From JAUIAI01 sp045106815 (GTDB taxonomy: Bacteria; Pseudomonadota; Gammaproteobacteria; Burkholderiales; Burkholderiaceae_E): a stretch of DNA of 64,000 nucleotides. The DNA lies in the NCBI GenBank assembly GCA_045106815.1, contig JBGCFG010000018.1, positions 1 through 64,000 on the forward strand, given 5' to 3'. Each line of letters begins with the position of its first letter. The first letter of the stretch is position 1. Of this stretch, positions 47,216 through 56,108 are shown in pieces. A program made the position numbers and the translations under genes. Below the pieces are notes generated by a model. The model was not told where the DNA came from. It was given only the letters and a program-made list of their open reading frames with translations, and ran no database searches.

Positions 47216-48011
47216 TACGCACCAGTGAGGCAAGGATAAAGCCGAACGGCAGGCCATTTCGCTCAACCAATAACCAGTCATTGCTGGTTTGACCGGCAAT
47301 TCGTAGAGGCGTGCCCTCATCGACAGTGTCCAGCACATCATGTTCAGTGCCCGGCCCCAGACGAATGTTGACTCGTTTCAGCGTGACGCCAGCAATGCTC
47401 ATCGCAACCAGATCCGGGGGCAGTTCCGGGCCCGGTCCAGCGGCGGCGCGAGCCAGTTCCCGCTCTGCTGCACGAACAGCAGCGCTATCCGGCGCCAGTG
47501 CAACGGGTGGAGGCGCTGCCTGATTGGCGGATGCGGGGTCTGGCATACCTGGTGCCGATGCGCCGCTTGATCGGGCTGACTCATCGCCCGACCCCACCAG
47601 CGGCGCTTCCGCGTTAGTGGCAGTGGACGCGGACGCTGTATCTGCACCGGTCTCTGTCCCGTTGGCTGGGATTGACTCTGCTTGCTCGACCGGTGTCTCA
47701 TCGGTCTGCTCACTTACGCCGGCGTTGATCGGCGTGGTCGCTTCAGGGTTTGGGACGTCGCCCGTCACCGGCGATTCATCCGCTCCCAGGCGCTCAGCCG
47801 GTGGTCGAACTGCCTCCGGGATAAAACCAGTGGCTTTTTCGCCGACGCTGTTCAGGCTGTTATTGATGCCCTGATTGAGCTCTGAATTGTCGAGTTTGCC
47901 GACCATTCGATTAGCGGCCTCATCGGCAGCATCGATTTTCTCATTCACAACATCACACGCGCCCAGGGAAAACAAAAGCGCCCACAAAGCACACCGTTTG
48001 AGATTATTCAC
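47205..48011 (-). CDS. SH3-domain lipoprotein
   Basis: The 268-residue protein has a lipoprotein signal ending LFSLGAC at residue 19. A long Ala/Pro/Glu/Ser-rich linker leads to a C-terminal bacterial SH3 domain (VNIRLGPGTEHDVLDTVDEG, then SNDWLLVERNGLPFGFI). Bacterial SH3 domains of this type often bind peptidoglycan or mediate periplasmic contacts; no enzymatic domain is seen. It converges with the channel gene and lies upstream of nothing on its strand within 40 bases of its end. Confidence 0.75.
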   Translation of the reverse strand: MNNLKRCALWALLFSLGACDVVNEKIDAADEAANRMVGKLDNSELNQGINNSLNSVGEKATGFIPEAVRPPAERLGADESPVTGDVPNPEATTPINAGVSEQTDETPVEQAESIPANGTETGADTASASTATNAEAPLVGSGDESARSSGASAPGMPDPASANQAAPPPVALAPDSAAVRAAERELARAAAGPGPELPPDLVAMSIAGVTLKRVNIRLGPGTEHDVLDTVDEGTPLRIAGQTSNDWLLVERNGLPFGFILASLVRTAQ

Positions 48012-48079
48012 AAACCCTCCATCAAGCTTGCATTGTTCAGGTGATTGCTATTTTAGAGCGACTGACCCGGCGGAATGTC

Positions 48080-49216
48080 TCAAACCATTGCAGCGACTCG
48101 TTCAGCAATGGCCAGACTACTGGTCAGCCCCGGTGATTCAATGCCGAGCAGGTGGATCATGCGATGAGCGCGCTTGTCAGTGGCATCCGAGTGAATCACA
48201 AAATCATCATGAATTTCGTCATTAACCACCACTTTTGGCCGTATGCCTGCGTAGTCGGGAACGAGCGCGCCATCGGGCAAACCTGGCCAATACCGGCGGA
48301 TGGCCTGATAAAACCCCTCTGCCCGGCGCGGCTCGACCGCATAGTCAAACGAATCCACCCATTCAACATCCGGACCGAATCTGGCCTGGCCGCCTAAATC
48401 CAGCGTTAAATGCACCCCGAGCCCACCCGGTTCTGGGACCGGGTAAATCAGTCTTGAGCACGGCGCCTTACCAGCGAAGCGGAAGTAGTTGCCTTTGGCC
48501 AGTGGTGCAGCAGCGGGCAAATTCGCCGCGGGTGCGGGGACGCTACGGGCAAGCGCGGGGGCTTGGTGCCCGGCGCAGTTCACGACCAGTGACGCCTGCA
48601 AAGAAAAATCAGGATCGCGGGCGCCATCGGTTGCCACGCTTAGCCTGACGCCATCGCGATCGGACGACAAACCCACCACTCGACTCAGCAGTGCCAGGCT
48701 TGCGCCGTGGGATTCGGCCTCGCCAAGCAAAGAAAGCATAAAGCCATGACTGTCGATAATCCCGGTTGAGCCGGAGTGAAGCGCGCCCGTGCAGAAAAGT
48801 TCGGGCTCAAGCTCGGCTACTTGGCGGACCGAGACCATTTGCATTTGCTCAACCCCGTTGGTTTGCGCGCGTTCGGCGAGCGACTCCAGAGTGGCCAATT
48901 GCACCTGATCAGTTGCCACAATCAGCTTGCCGCAGCGTCGATAGGCAACACCATGCTGATCGCAGTATTCATAGAGCAAGTGCTTGCCGCGCAGACAAAG
49001 CTCGGCCTTTAGTGAATTGGCGCGATAGTAGATGCCGGCATGTATGACTTCAGAGTGACGCGAACTCGTCTCTGTGCCAATCGCATTGGCCGCTTCGAGA
49101 ATGATCACTTCCAGGCCAGACATGGCCAGCGCACGAGCAACAGCCAGCCCAACTACACCGGCTCCAATCACAACCGCATCAACGCTCGCGTCAGCGGGAG
49201 ATTCAGACTGATTCAT
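48080..49216 (-). CDS. lhgO: L-2-hydroxyglutarate oxidase-like FAD-dependent oxidoreductase
   Basis: The 378-residue DAO-family flavoprotein has the FAD fingerprint AVVIGAGVVGLAVARAL near residue 15 and the SSRHSEVIHAGIYY segment typical of L-2-hydroxyglutarate dehydrogenases. Its C-terminal PDYAGIRPKV and GIESPGLTSSLAIA also fit that group. LhgO oxidises L-2-hydroxyglutarate to 2-oxoglutarate. It is nine bases after the response regulator gene, so it is likely part of the same transcript; whether the two-component pair controls it is unknown. The symbol is tentative. Confidence 0.8.
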   Translation of the reverse strand: MNQSESPADASVDAVVIGAGVVGLAVARALAMSGLEVIILEAANAIGTETSSRHSEVIHAGIYYRANSLKAELCLRGKHLLYEYCDQHGVAYRRCGKLIVATDQVQLATLESLAERAQTNGVEQMQMVSVRQVAELEPELFCTGALHSGSTGIIDSHGFMLSLLGEAESHGASLALLSRVVGLSSDRDGVRLSVATDGARDPDFSLQASLVVNCAGHQAPALARSVPAPAANLPAAAPLAKGNYFRFAGKAPCSRLIYPVPEPGGLGVHLTLDLGGQARFGPDVEWVDSFDYAVEPRRAEGFYQAIRRYWPGLPDGALVPDYAGIRPKVVVNDEIHDDFVIHSDATDKRAHRMIHLLGIESPGLTSSLAIAERVAAMV

Positions 49217-49225
49217 GCAAAAACT

Positions 49226-49858
49226 TTAAGGCTCAATGACGCCATAGCGAACCGCAAGCAAGGTAATTTCAGCCTGATTACTCAGCCCAAGTTTTTGTTT
49301 GACCTTGTATAGATGGGTGCCGACCGTTGATGGGGACAAATTCAGTGTCTCGGCAATCTGCGTCACGCTTTTTCCCAAGGCAAGCTTCTCAAAGACTTCA
49401 AATTCGCGCTCAGACAAACCCTCAAGGGGGCTGGCACTACCACTCATACCGGCCATGGCCATTTGCTGAGCAAGGTCTGGGTCAATCACCCGCCCGCCGT
49501 TGGCAATCCGGCGAATCGCATCAATCAGCACCTCAGGTGCCTGCCGCTTTGACAAATACCCAAGCGCACCCGCCTGCATCACACGCTTGGGATGACTAAT
49601 ATCTTCATGGGCGGACAGGGCCAGAATGCGCGCACCCGAATCTCTCGCAATGATTTTCTTGATGGCTTCAATACCGCCGATGCCCGGCATCGCAAGATCA
49701 ATCATGATGACGTCGGGGGACACCTCGCCAAACAGCTTATATGCCTGCTCACCCGACTCTGCCTCCGCGACCACTTCAATATCGTTCGGCTCATCTAAGA
49801 GCAACCGAAACCCAGTTCGCACCAGCGCATGGTCGTCTGCAATCAACACTTTGATCAT
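49226..49858 (-). CDS. NarL/FixJ-family response regulator
   Basis: The 210-residue regulator has a receiver domain with phospho-acceptor Asp54 in VIMIDLAMPG, acidic residues DD at 8-9, and a C-terminal LuxR helix-turn-helix (LSEREFEVFEKLALGKSVTQ followed by IAETLNLSPSTVGTHLYKVK). It overlaps the sensor kinase gene by four bases and is its obvious partner. The receiver resembles UvrY/NarL regulators. Target genes cannot be read from the sequence. Confidence 0.92.
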   Translation of the reverse strand: MIKVLIADDHALVRTGFRLLLDEPNDIEVVAEAESGEQAYKLFGEVSPDVIMIDLAMPGIGGIEAIKKIIARDSGARILALSAHEDISHPKRVMQAGALGYLSKRQAPEVLIDAIRRIANGGRVIDPDLAQQMAMAGMSGSASPLEGLSEREFEVFEKLALGKSVTQIAETLNLSPSTVGTHLYKVKQKLGLSNQAEITLLAVRYGVIEP

Positions 49859-51252
49859 GAGTTGGTCCCCGAGACTTTTTGCTCATCCATGCCTGCGGGC
49901 GTTTGCTCGACCTCATCGGTTAACGGCAAACGCGCGCGTACCTGAACGCCACCCAGTCGAGACCGGCCAAACTCCACGGCTCCGCCTAGTGCGGTCGCGC
50001 GCTCGCGCATCCCGGTTAAACCAAAACCGGGCTTGAGCGACGGATCTCCCAGCCCCTGACCATTGTCCTGCACCTGCAAGACCAGCATATTGTCCAGTGA
50101 GCGTAGATTGACCTCAATCAGGCCGGCCCCTGCATGCTTGACCGCGTTTGTCACCGACTCCTGCGCAATTCTGAAAGCCGCTGTGGCCACTTGCGCGGGC
50201 ATTGACTCAAGGCCAGGGCCAATCCGCAGCGTGAATTGCATCTGCGGATGCTGTGTGCGCCAGTCAGCAATCAGGTCCCCCAGCGCATCGGCCAGACCAA
50301 ATTGATCGAGTGAGACAGGGCGCAGCCGCGTCAGCATCGAGCGCACCACCGCATGAATGCGGTCAGCAGACTGCACGATCAGACCTGCGGCCTGCGCAAT
50401 CGGCGATTCCGATTCTGACGTCCGGCGCCCAATCGAGACACCCATGCTTTTTATCGCCGTGACATGCTGACCGAGTTCATCATGCAACTCGCGCGCGAGC
50501 GCCTTGTGGTCATGCTCAATGCGACGTTGAATTTCACTGGTGAGTTCACGATTACGCGCGAGCTCCGCGGTTGCATGCGCGGCAGCTTCGCGCGCGGCCA
50601 GGCTGTCATTGACGCTGTCTACCATCGCATTGAAGGTATGCCCCATGGCCCGTGCCTCGCGACCTCGCAGTTCAGGCAGGCGGGTCTGGTAGTCACCGGC
50701 CTGCACAGCCTCAAGGCCTTCGGCGATTCGGTTAAACGGTGCCATCGCTCGGCCCACAATCCAGTAGGCCAGCAAATTCAGCAACAGGCCGCCAATGCCA
50801 ACGATCGCAAGCAGCACCTTGGCATTGTCCCAGCCATCAAGCGCTGCCCTTGAGGCATCGGAACGCACAACAAGCTGACTATCCTGCAATTCAAAGGTCT
50901 GGTCATGATCATCTGGGGACACAATTTTGGCAAACCATGCAGGCGCCTCGCGGCCAACTTTGTATTGGGTTGGAGGCGACTGATACAACAACTCACCCTC
51001 GCTGCTTAACAGCCGGATATCGTTTGCTGGCACACGGCCAAGGCCTTCAAGGAATGGCAGCATGCCCTCAGAGCCCGCTTCTTTGTAAACCTGATTCACC
51101 CGAGCCAGCACGCGCGCGGCAACCAGGCCGGCCAACTCGACTTCTTCGTGCACACTGGTGCGGGTAGAGCGCAGTTGCTGCGTGACAAGTGCAACCGTGA
51201 GTAACGCAATCAACACGGTTAGCAACACATTAATTTTTAGTCTAAGGCTCAT
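49855..51252 (-). CDS. Membrane sensor histidine kinase (HisKA_3 type)
   Basis: The 465-residue kinase has two membrane helices (INVLLTVLIALLTVALVTQQ near residue 6; VLLAIVGIGGLLLNLLAYW near 150) around a short periplasmic sensor, then a HAMP domain. The phospho-acceptor His257 is in ARELHDELGQHVTAIKS, and the HATPase domain contains NAVKHAGA and DNGQGLGDPSLKPGFGLTGM. I chose the ATG at 51252; the frame is open to 51300. Its start lies inside the end of the iminopeptidase gene. The signal is unknown. Confidence 0.9.
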   Translation of the reverse strand: MSLRLKINVLLTVLIALLTVALVTQQLRSTRTSVHEEVELAGLVAARVLARVNQVYKEAGSEGMLPFLEGLGRVPANDIRLLSSEGELLYQSPPTQYKVGREAPAWFAKIVSPDDHDQTFELQDSQLVVRSDASRAALDGWDNAKVLLAIVGIGGLLLNLLAYWIVGRAMAPFNRIAEGLEAVQAGDYQTRLPELRGREARAMGHTFNAMVDSVNDSLAAREAAAHATAELARNRELTSEIQRRIEHDHKALARELHDELGQHVTAIKSMGVSIGRRTSESESPIAQAAGLIVQSADRIHAVVRSMLTRLRPVSLDQFGLADALGDLIADWRTQHPQMQFTLRIGPGLESMPAQVATAAFRIAQESVTNAVKHAGAGLIEVNLRSLDNMLVLQVQDNGQGLGDPSLKPGFGLTGMRERATALGGAVEFGRSRLGGVQVRARLPLTDEVEQTPAGMDEQKVSGTNS

Positions 51253-52375
51253 GGGGACTTCCATCGGACTGCCAGCGGCCAAAGTGACCATCCTCAGCAA
51301 ACAGATTTGTCGCAGAGATTAGTGCGTCAGTCATGGGAGGACTAAAGGGATCATGGGCAGCATCAGCTAGCAAGCGCCACTTGCTATTGGGCATTGTCTC
51401 GGCGAGTCGTAATGCATTCGATGGCCGACAGACCCAGTCAAGACGGCCGTGAGTAATCACGGTTGGAACGCTAGCAGCCTGAGCTGCAGCGCGCAACACG
51501 GCAGACTCCCCCAGATCGCAAAGCCGGTTCAGATAGGCGGCGTGCAGACGATACTGTCTCACCGCCTCGACTTTGACATTGTCGGGCAGCTTGGCCGCTG
51601 GTTTACCCGGTGCCGATAACGTGGCTTCCCAGGCAAGCCAGTGAGCCGTCGCCTGAACAGCCTCTGGTGAAGCGACATCTTCAAGCAAGACGGTGTACGC
51701 CAACAGAATTTCCCGACTCTGGGTCTGTCCGACATGACCGGAAAACCGCTGCCAGGCGTCAGGCACAAGTTGCGCGCTGTGCTCAAAAAACCAGTCCATA
51801 TCTGCCTGGCCCGAAAGAAAAATGCCGCGCAAAACCAGAGCCAGGCAAGCAGCTTGATGCTGCCCGGCATACGCTAACGCGAGCGCCGATCCCCATGAGC
51901 CGCCAAACACCAGCCAGCGGTCAATTTTTAAGTGATGGCGAAGCGCCTCGATATCGCCGACGAGTTTGTCGGTTGAACTGTTCGAGCGCTCGCCGTGCGG
52001 CTTGCTGCGACCACTGCCTCGCTGATCAAATAGACAAATGCGATAGCGCGTCGGGTCAAAGAAACGCCGATGGCGGGGCGAGCATCCGCTGCCCGGTCCG
52101 CCATGAAGAAAGACAACCGGTAATCCACTGGGATTGCCGCACTGTTCGTAGTAAATCTCATGCCCCTCACCAGCGTAGAGATAACCGCTGTCATAGGGTT
52201 CAATTTCAGGAAACAGGGAAAGGCCGGCTGAATTAGCCGGTTTCGCTGGATTTGACGATTGTTCAGGCGTTTTGGACACTACTGGAGCCGGGATGGCGCG
52301 GGTTAGGCATTCGGCCATAGGATACCGGGCCTTGATCGTTCCATTTTTGGTTTGACGAAGCTGCTGTTGGCCCAT
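51242..52375 (-). CDS. pip: Prolyl aminopeptidase (proline iminopeptidase)
   Basis: The 377-residue alpha/beta hydrolase has PVVFLHGGPGSGCSP for the oxyanion region, FDQRGSGRSKPHGE, the nucleophile elbow VFGGSWGSALAL, and late Asp and His residues in HGRLDWVC and DAAHDPF. It would release N-terminal proline from peptides. The family core starts at SLFPEIEPYDSGYL (about residue 53), so the true start may be downstream, for example at the Met at residue 20 (52318). It is divergent from pqqA and heads the kinase-regulator-lhgO run. A link to PqqA processing is not supported by sequence. Confidence 0.88.
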   Translation of the reverse strand: MGQQQLRQTKNGTIKARYPMAECLTRAIPAPVVSKTPEQSSNPAKPANSAGLSLFPEIEPYDSGYLYAGEGHEIYYEQCGNPSGLPVVFLHGGPGSGCSPRHRRFFDPTRYRICLFDQRGSGRSKPHGERSNSSTDKLVGDIEALRHHLKIDRWLVFGGSWGSALALAYAGQHQAACLALVLRGIFLSGQADMDWFFEHSAQLVPDAWQRFSGHVGQTQSREILLAYTVLLEDVASPEAVQATAHWLAWEATLSAPGKPAAKLPDNVKVEAVRQYRLHAAYLNRLCDLGESAVLRAAAQAASVPTVITHGRLDWVCRPSNALRLAETMPNSKWRLLADAAHDPFSPPMTDALISATNLFAEDGHFGRWQSDGSPHEP

Positions 52376-52385
52376 TCAAACCGGG

Positions 52386-52404
52386 CCTCATGAAAATCAT
52401 GAGG
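52386..52404. promoter_or_regulatory. Palindrome between pip and pqqA
   Basis: CCTCATGA and TCATGAGG are perfect 8-bp arms with a 3-base spacer, 11 bases upstream of the pip start and about 107 bases before pqqA. It is placed where an operator for either divergent transcript could lie. No known regulator site is claimed. Confidence 0.35.
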
Positions 52405-52455
52405 TCTTAATCATGACGGGCGCGACGACATGCCCACAATTTGCAGGCAATCTCT

Positions 52456-52489
52456 GGTTGGTCAAGAGCTTTGGTGCTCTCAGCCAACC
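52456..52489 (+). promoter_or_regulatory. Two-part hairpin in the pqqA leader
   Basis: GGTTGG pairs with CCAACC and, inside it, AGAGC pairs with GCTCT, leaving a 3/3 internal loop and a 6-base apical loop. It ends 21 bases before the pqqA ATG, just ahead of the ribosome site TTGGAG. It could stabilise the short pqqA message or regulate its translation. Confidence 0.45.
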
Positions 52490-52510
52490 TTTATCTAATT
52501 GGAGACTTCT

Positions 52511-52585
52511 ATGAAATGGCAGACCCCAGCAGCATCTGATTTTCGCTTCGGCTTTGAAATCACGATGTACATCGCCAATCGCTAA
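52511..52585 (+). CDS. pqqA: PQQ precursor peptide PqqA
   Basis: The gene encodes only 24 residues, starting MKWQTPAASD and ending MYIANR. It has Glu16 and Tyr20 in the FEITMY core, the two residues that PqqE cross-links and from which all PQQ atoms derive. The ATG follows TTGGAGACTTCT. The gene is short enough to be missed by automated callers. It is followed after about 46 bases by a strong hairpin, and then pqqB, the usual way to make far more pqqA than pqqBCDE message. Confidence 0.95.
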   Translation: MKWQTPAASDFRFGFEITMYIANR

Positions 52586-52631
52586 TTAGCGGTGGTAGCA
52601 GCCGGCGCCGCAAGGCGACCGGTTGAGTGTC

Positions 52632-52661
52632 AAAAAGCCGGATCTCTTGATCCGGCTTTTT
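52632..52661 (+). terminator. Intra-operon terminator between pqqA and pqqB
   Basis: A perfect 13-bp stem, AAAAAGCCGGATC with GATCCGGCTTTTT, and a 4-base loop end in a T-run. It should stop most transcripts after pqqA while letting some read through to pqqB, since no strong promoter is evident between the hairpin and pqqB. Confidence 0.88.
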
Positions 52662-52763
52662 GTTGCACATAGGCCTCGGATATAGGGTGTCAAAACACGC
52701 GACATCCGAATCCAAAAAGCCATCCCGCTCCGGACCAGACGGCCGGATCAGTGGAGGAGACAT

Positions 52764-53681
52764 TTGAAACTCAGAGTATTGGGATCCGCCGCTGGCGGGG
52801 GGTTCCCGCAATGGAATTGCAATTGCCCCATGTGCAAGGGCGTCCGCGATGGCAGCGTGAATGCGCGTCGTCGCACACAGTCGTCAATTGCCGTCAGTAG
52901 TGACGGGGTTGATTGGGTCCTGTTTAACGCCTCGCCGGACATCCTGACCCAGATCCAGCAATTTGAGGCACTGCAGCCGGCCCGTGGACTACGAGACACC
53001 GGCATTGCCTCAGTGGTGCTCATGGACGCCCAGATTGACCATACAACCGGCCTGCTCATGCTCCGCGAGCACCAGCGGCCCCTGTCCCTTTGGTGCAGCT
53101 CGCCCGTGCGCGAAGACCTGAGCAAAGGCAACCCGCTCTTTGGTGTGCTCGCTCACTATTGCGGCATCGACTGGCATGAACTAATACCTGATAACGAAGC
53201 CAGCAGCCTTCCCGGCGCGTCCGCGGTGACATTCATGCCCTTGTCCCTCACCAGCAATGCACCGCCCTATTCCCCTCATCGCGACAAACCCGTGCCCGGC
53301 GATACCCTGGGCATGCTGATGACCGATTCGCTTAATGGCAAAAAGCTGTTCTACGCGCCGGGCCTGGGCACGATGGAAGACCATGTCTGGCAGGCGATGC
53401 AGCAAGCGGATGTCGTGCTTGTCGACGGCACGATGTGGACCGACGATGAAATGATCCGGGTAGGCGCGTCCAAAAAAACCGCAACCTCCATGGGACATCT
53501 CGCGCAATCAGGGCCGGGCGGCATGATGGAGTGGCTGGACAAACTGCCCGCCACTACCCGAAAGGTCCTCATCCACATCAACAACACCAATCCCATTCTG
53601 AATGAGGACGGTCCTGAACGTGCGGAACTCACCCGGCGCGGCATTGAAGTGTCGTTCGACGGGATGGAAATTGAAATTTAG
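52764..53681 (+). CDS. pqqB: PQQ biosynthesis protein PqqB
   Basis: The 305-residue protein belongs to the metallo-beta-lactamase fold. The N-terminus has LGSAAGGGFPQWNCNCPMCK with clustered cysteines, and metal ligands are in the QIDHTTGLLML and HINNTNPIL stretches. PqqB is proposed to hydroxylate the tyrosine-derived ring of the PQQ precursor. The start is TTG at 52764, placed by an excellent GGAGGAGA site and by the family's N-terminus; the rare start may lower its expression relative to pqqA. Confidence 0.95.
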   Translation: MKLRVLGSAAGGGFPQWNCNCPMCKGVRDGSVNARRRTQSSIAVSSDGVDWVLFNASPDILTQIQQFEALQPARGLRDTGIASVVLMDAQIDHTTGLLMLREHQRPLSLWCSSPVREDLSKGNPLFGVLAHYCGIDWHELIPDNEASSLPGASAVTFMPLSLTSNAPPYSPHRDKPVPGDTLGMLMTDSLNGKKLFYAPGLGTMEDHVWQAMQQADVVLVDGTMWTDDEMIRVGASKKTATSMGHLAQSGPGGMMEWLDKLPATTRKVLIHINNTNPILNEDGPERAELTRRGIEVSFDGMEIEI

Positions 53682-53722
53682 TTGTCAAGACTTCGACACT
53701 AAGAACACATTGAGAAAACGTT

Positions 53723-54445
53723 ATGAGTGAGTCAACTCCCTGGCCTTTAGATGAATTTGAAGCTCGCCTTCGTGAGCAAGGCAAGGCTTACCATATTCAT
53801 CACCCGTTTAACGTCATGCTCAACACCGGGAAAGCAAACCAATCGCAGATTCAGGGATGGGTGGCCAACCGGTTTTACTACCAGGTGGCGATTCCCATCA
53901 AAGACGCCGCCGTCATGTCCAACTGCACTGATCGTGAGGTTAGGCGCGAATGGGTTCAGCGCATTCTCGATCATGACGGTTACGAAATGAACGGTGTCAA
54001 AGACGAGGGAGGCATTGAGGCCTGGATACGGTTGGGCGAAGCGGTTGGCCTGACGCGTGAGGAAGTCACAGATTTGCGGCACGTGAGCCCGGGCGTGCGT
54101 TTCGCTGTTGATGCCTACATCAACTTCGCCCGTTCACGCCCCTGGCAGGAGTCAGTCTGTGCATCACTGACCGAGTTGTTTGCACCCGCCATACACAAGC
54201 AACGCCTGGCCACCTGGCCAGAACACTATCCATGGATCGAGTCCGAAGGCTTGCAATACTTTCGCAATCGAGTGAGTCAGGCAAGACGCGATGTTGAACA
54301 CGGGCTGTCAGTCACCCTGAATTACTTTAAAACCCGCGAGCAGCAGGATCGAGCACTGGAGATTTTGAAATTCAAACTCGACGTGTTGTGGCAAATGAAT
54401 GACGCGATGGCCACTCGCTACGGCCTGGAGCAGACAAACGCATGA
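53723..54445 (+). CDS. pqqC: Pyrroloquinoline-quinone synthase PqqC
   Basis: The 240-residue, cofactor-free oxidase carries out ring closure and the final eight-electron oxidation that gives PQQ. It has the haem-oxygenase-like helical fold; family stretches seen are YHIHHPFNVMLNTG near residue 22, WVANRFYYQVAIPIKDAAVM, and RRDVEHGLSVTLNYF near the end. Length is typical. It overlaps pqqD by four bases and follows pqqB by about 40 bases. Confidence 0.97.
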   Translation: MSESTPWPLDEFEARLREQGKAYHIHHPFNVMLNTGKANQSQIQGWVANRFYYQVAIPIKDAAVMSNCTDREVRREWVQRILDHDGYEMNGVKDEGGIEAWIRLGEAVGLTREEVTDLRHVSPGVRFAVDAYINFARSRPWQESVCASLTELFAPAIHKQRLATWPEHYPWIESEGLQYFRNRVSQARRDVEHGLSVTLNYFKTREQQDRALEILKFKLDVLWQMNDAMATRYGLEQTNA

Positions 54446-54744
54446 GCGACGCCCATACCCCACCATCAGGTGCCGCAATTGATGACACAGCCGTACCCAA
54501 GATTGCGCCGGGTTTCAAACTTCAGTTTGAAAAAGCTCAGGACGCCTGGGTCCTGCTCTACCCAGAGGGTATGGTCAAACTCAACCAAAGCGCAGGTGAG
54601 ATCATGCAACGATGCGACGGTGAGCGCGATGTTGCCGCCGTGGTAGCAACACTGGAAAAGGCTTTTGAACAAGAAGGTCTCAGTGATGACGTCAAAGCAT
54701 TTTTGGCGATTGCAAGCCAGCAAAACTGGATTCGACTGGACTGA
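54442..54744 (+). CDS. pqqD: PQQ biosynthesis chaperone PqqD
   Basis: The 100-residue protein is the RiPP recognition element that binds PqqA and presents it to PqqE. It shows the winged-helix pattern of PqqD: PGFKLQFEKAQDAWVLLYPE, VKLNQSAGEIMQRCDG and a C-terminal helical part. It is a separate gene here, not fused to pqqC or pqqE. It overlaps pqqC and ends two bases before pqqE. Confidence 0.95.
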   Translation: MSDAHTPPSGAAIDDTAVPKIAPGFKLQFEKAQDAWVLLYPEGMVKLNQSAGEIMQRCDGERDVAAVVATLEKAFEQEGLSDDVKAFLAIASQQNWIRLD

Positions 54745-54746
54745 CT

Positions 54747-55985
54747 ATGACTAACTCAGACGCCACTTCGGACAAACCCAAAGCGCTACTGGATCAAATA
54801 CCAGGCGCGCCTATGCCCGCTTTGGCTGATTCAGCAAACGGCAAGCCCGGCCCACCTTTGTGGCTACTCGCTGAGCTCACTTATCGCTGCCCCTTGCACT
54901 GCGTGTTTTGCTACAACCCTGTGGACTATGCCACCCACGGCGAAGAACTTGATACAGACGGCTGGCTCAAAGTGCTGCGCCAATCGCGTGCGCTTGGCAG
55001 CGTTCAGTGCGGCTTCTCAGGCGGCGAGCCGCTGGTTCGCGACGACCTGGAAGTGCTGGTCGAAGAAGCGAACACGCTCGGCTTTTATACCAATCTGTTG
55101 ACCTCTGGCGTTGGACTCACCGAAAAGCGCGCCACCGCCCTGAAAGACGCCGGCCTCGCCCATGTGCAGTTATCGTTCCAGGACTCCACACGAGAGCTAA
55201 ACGATTTTTTGTCGCACACCAAGACATTCACGCTGAAGAACAAAGTGGCCGCGATCATCAAAGATCATGATTGGCCTATGGTGCTTAACTGCGTTATCCA
55301 CCGACTCAATATCGACTACATAGACAAGATCATTGAGATGGCGATTGAGCTTGGCGCCGAGTATCTTGAGTTAGCCAACACGCAGTTTTATTCCTGGGCC
55401 AAGGTCAACCGCGAGCATCTCCTGCCCTCCCGTGAGCAACTGGAGCGCGCGGAGCGCGTGACCAATGAATACCGTGAGCGTTATGCCGACCGGATTCGTA
55501 TTTTTTTCGTTGTGCCTGACTACTACGAGAAGCGTCCCAAGAAATGTATGAATGGCTGGGGGAATGTCTTTCTGACCGTGACGCCAGACGGTACCGCCTT
55601 GCCCTGTCATACGGCGCGGATGCTGCCCGGCTTGTCCTTTCCGACCGTTAAAGATCACAGCATTGAACACATCTGGTACGAGTCTGAAGGGTTCAATCGG
55701 TTTCGGGGTAAGTCCTGGATGAAGGAGCCCTGCCGATCCTGCCCTGAACAGGACAATGACCTGGGAGGCTGCCGGTGTCAGGCGTTTATGCTCACGGGCG
55801 ATCCGACTGCGGCCGATCCGGTTTGCGATAAATCCCCAGAGAGATACCTGATCGATGAAGCGGTTAATGCTGCACAACAGCCAGTGAAACCGCTCATTAA
55901 GGAGTCACCCTTGATTTTCCGTGACCCCAAAAATTCGCGGGCACTTACTCAGCAGGCGGTTGAGGCAGGACAGGACCCCATCTGA
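54747..55985 (+). CDS. pqqE: PqqA peptide cyclase PqqE (radical SAM)
   Basis: The 412-residue radical SAM enzyme forms the carbon-carbon bond between Glu16 and Tyr20 of PqqA. The SAM-cluster motif CxxxCxxC is Cys48, Cys52 and Cys55 in RCPLHCVFCYN. The SPASM region near the C-terminus has the cysteines for auxiliary clusters (KKCMNGWG, LPCHTARML, EPCRSCPEQDNDLGGCRCQA). Length is slightly more than usual because of an N-terminal extension of about 35 residues. It is the last pqq gene; no pqqF-type protease follows. Confidence 0.96.
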   Translation: MTNSDATSDKPKALLDQIPGAPMPALADSANGKPGPPLWLLAELTYRCPLHCVFCYNPVDYATHGEELDTDGWLKVLRQSRALGSVQCGFSGGEPLVRDDLEVLVEEANTLGFYTNLLTSGVGLTEKRATALKDAGLAHVQLSFQDSTRELNDFLSHTKTFTLKNKVAAIIKDHDWPMVLNCVIHRLNIDYIDKIIEMAIELGAEYLELANTQFYSWAKVNREHLLPSREQLERAERVTNEYRERYADRIRIFFVVPDYYEKRPKKCMNGWGNVFLTVTPDGTALPCHTARMLPGLSFPTVKDHSIEHIWYESEGFNRFRGKSWMKEPCRSCPEQDNDLGGCRCQAFMLTGDPTAADPVCDKSPERYLIDEAVNAAQQPVKPLIKESPLIFRDPKNSRALTQQAVEAGQDPI

Positions 55986-56108
55986 CAAGCTGCCCTGTTC
56001 GCTCGTTTTGATTCGCCACTTTTGCGACGCTTGCCTGCCACTGACGCAGTCTAGACGCTAAGCTCCACGGTATTGAGCGAGATGGTGCGCGGATGAATGG
56101 AGCGGCTA

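Noticed and set aside
51242..52375. Prolyl iminopeptidase as the PqqA-processing protease
   Set aside because: Only proximity supports it. The known PqqF/G proteases are M16 metallopeptidases, and this is a serine alpha/beta hydrolase specific for N-terminal proline.
52413..52514. 33-residue frame ending in an ATGA overlap with pqqA, which could be a leader peptide
   Set aside because: It has no ribosome site, and the pqqA leader hairpin lies inside it. It looks like chance.
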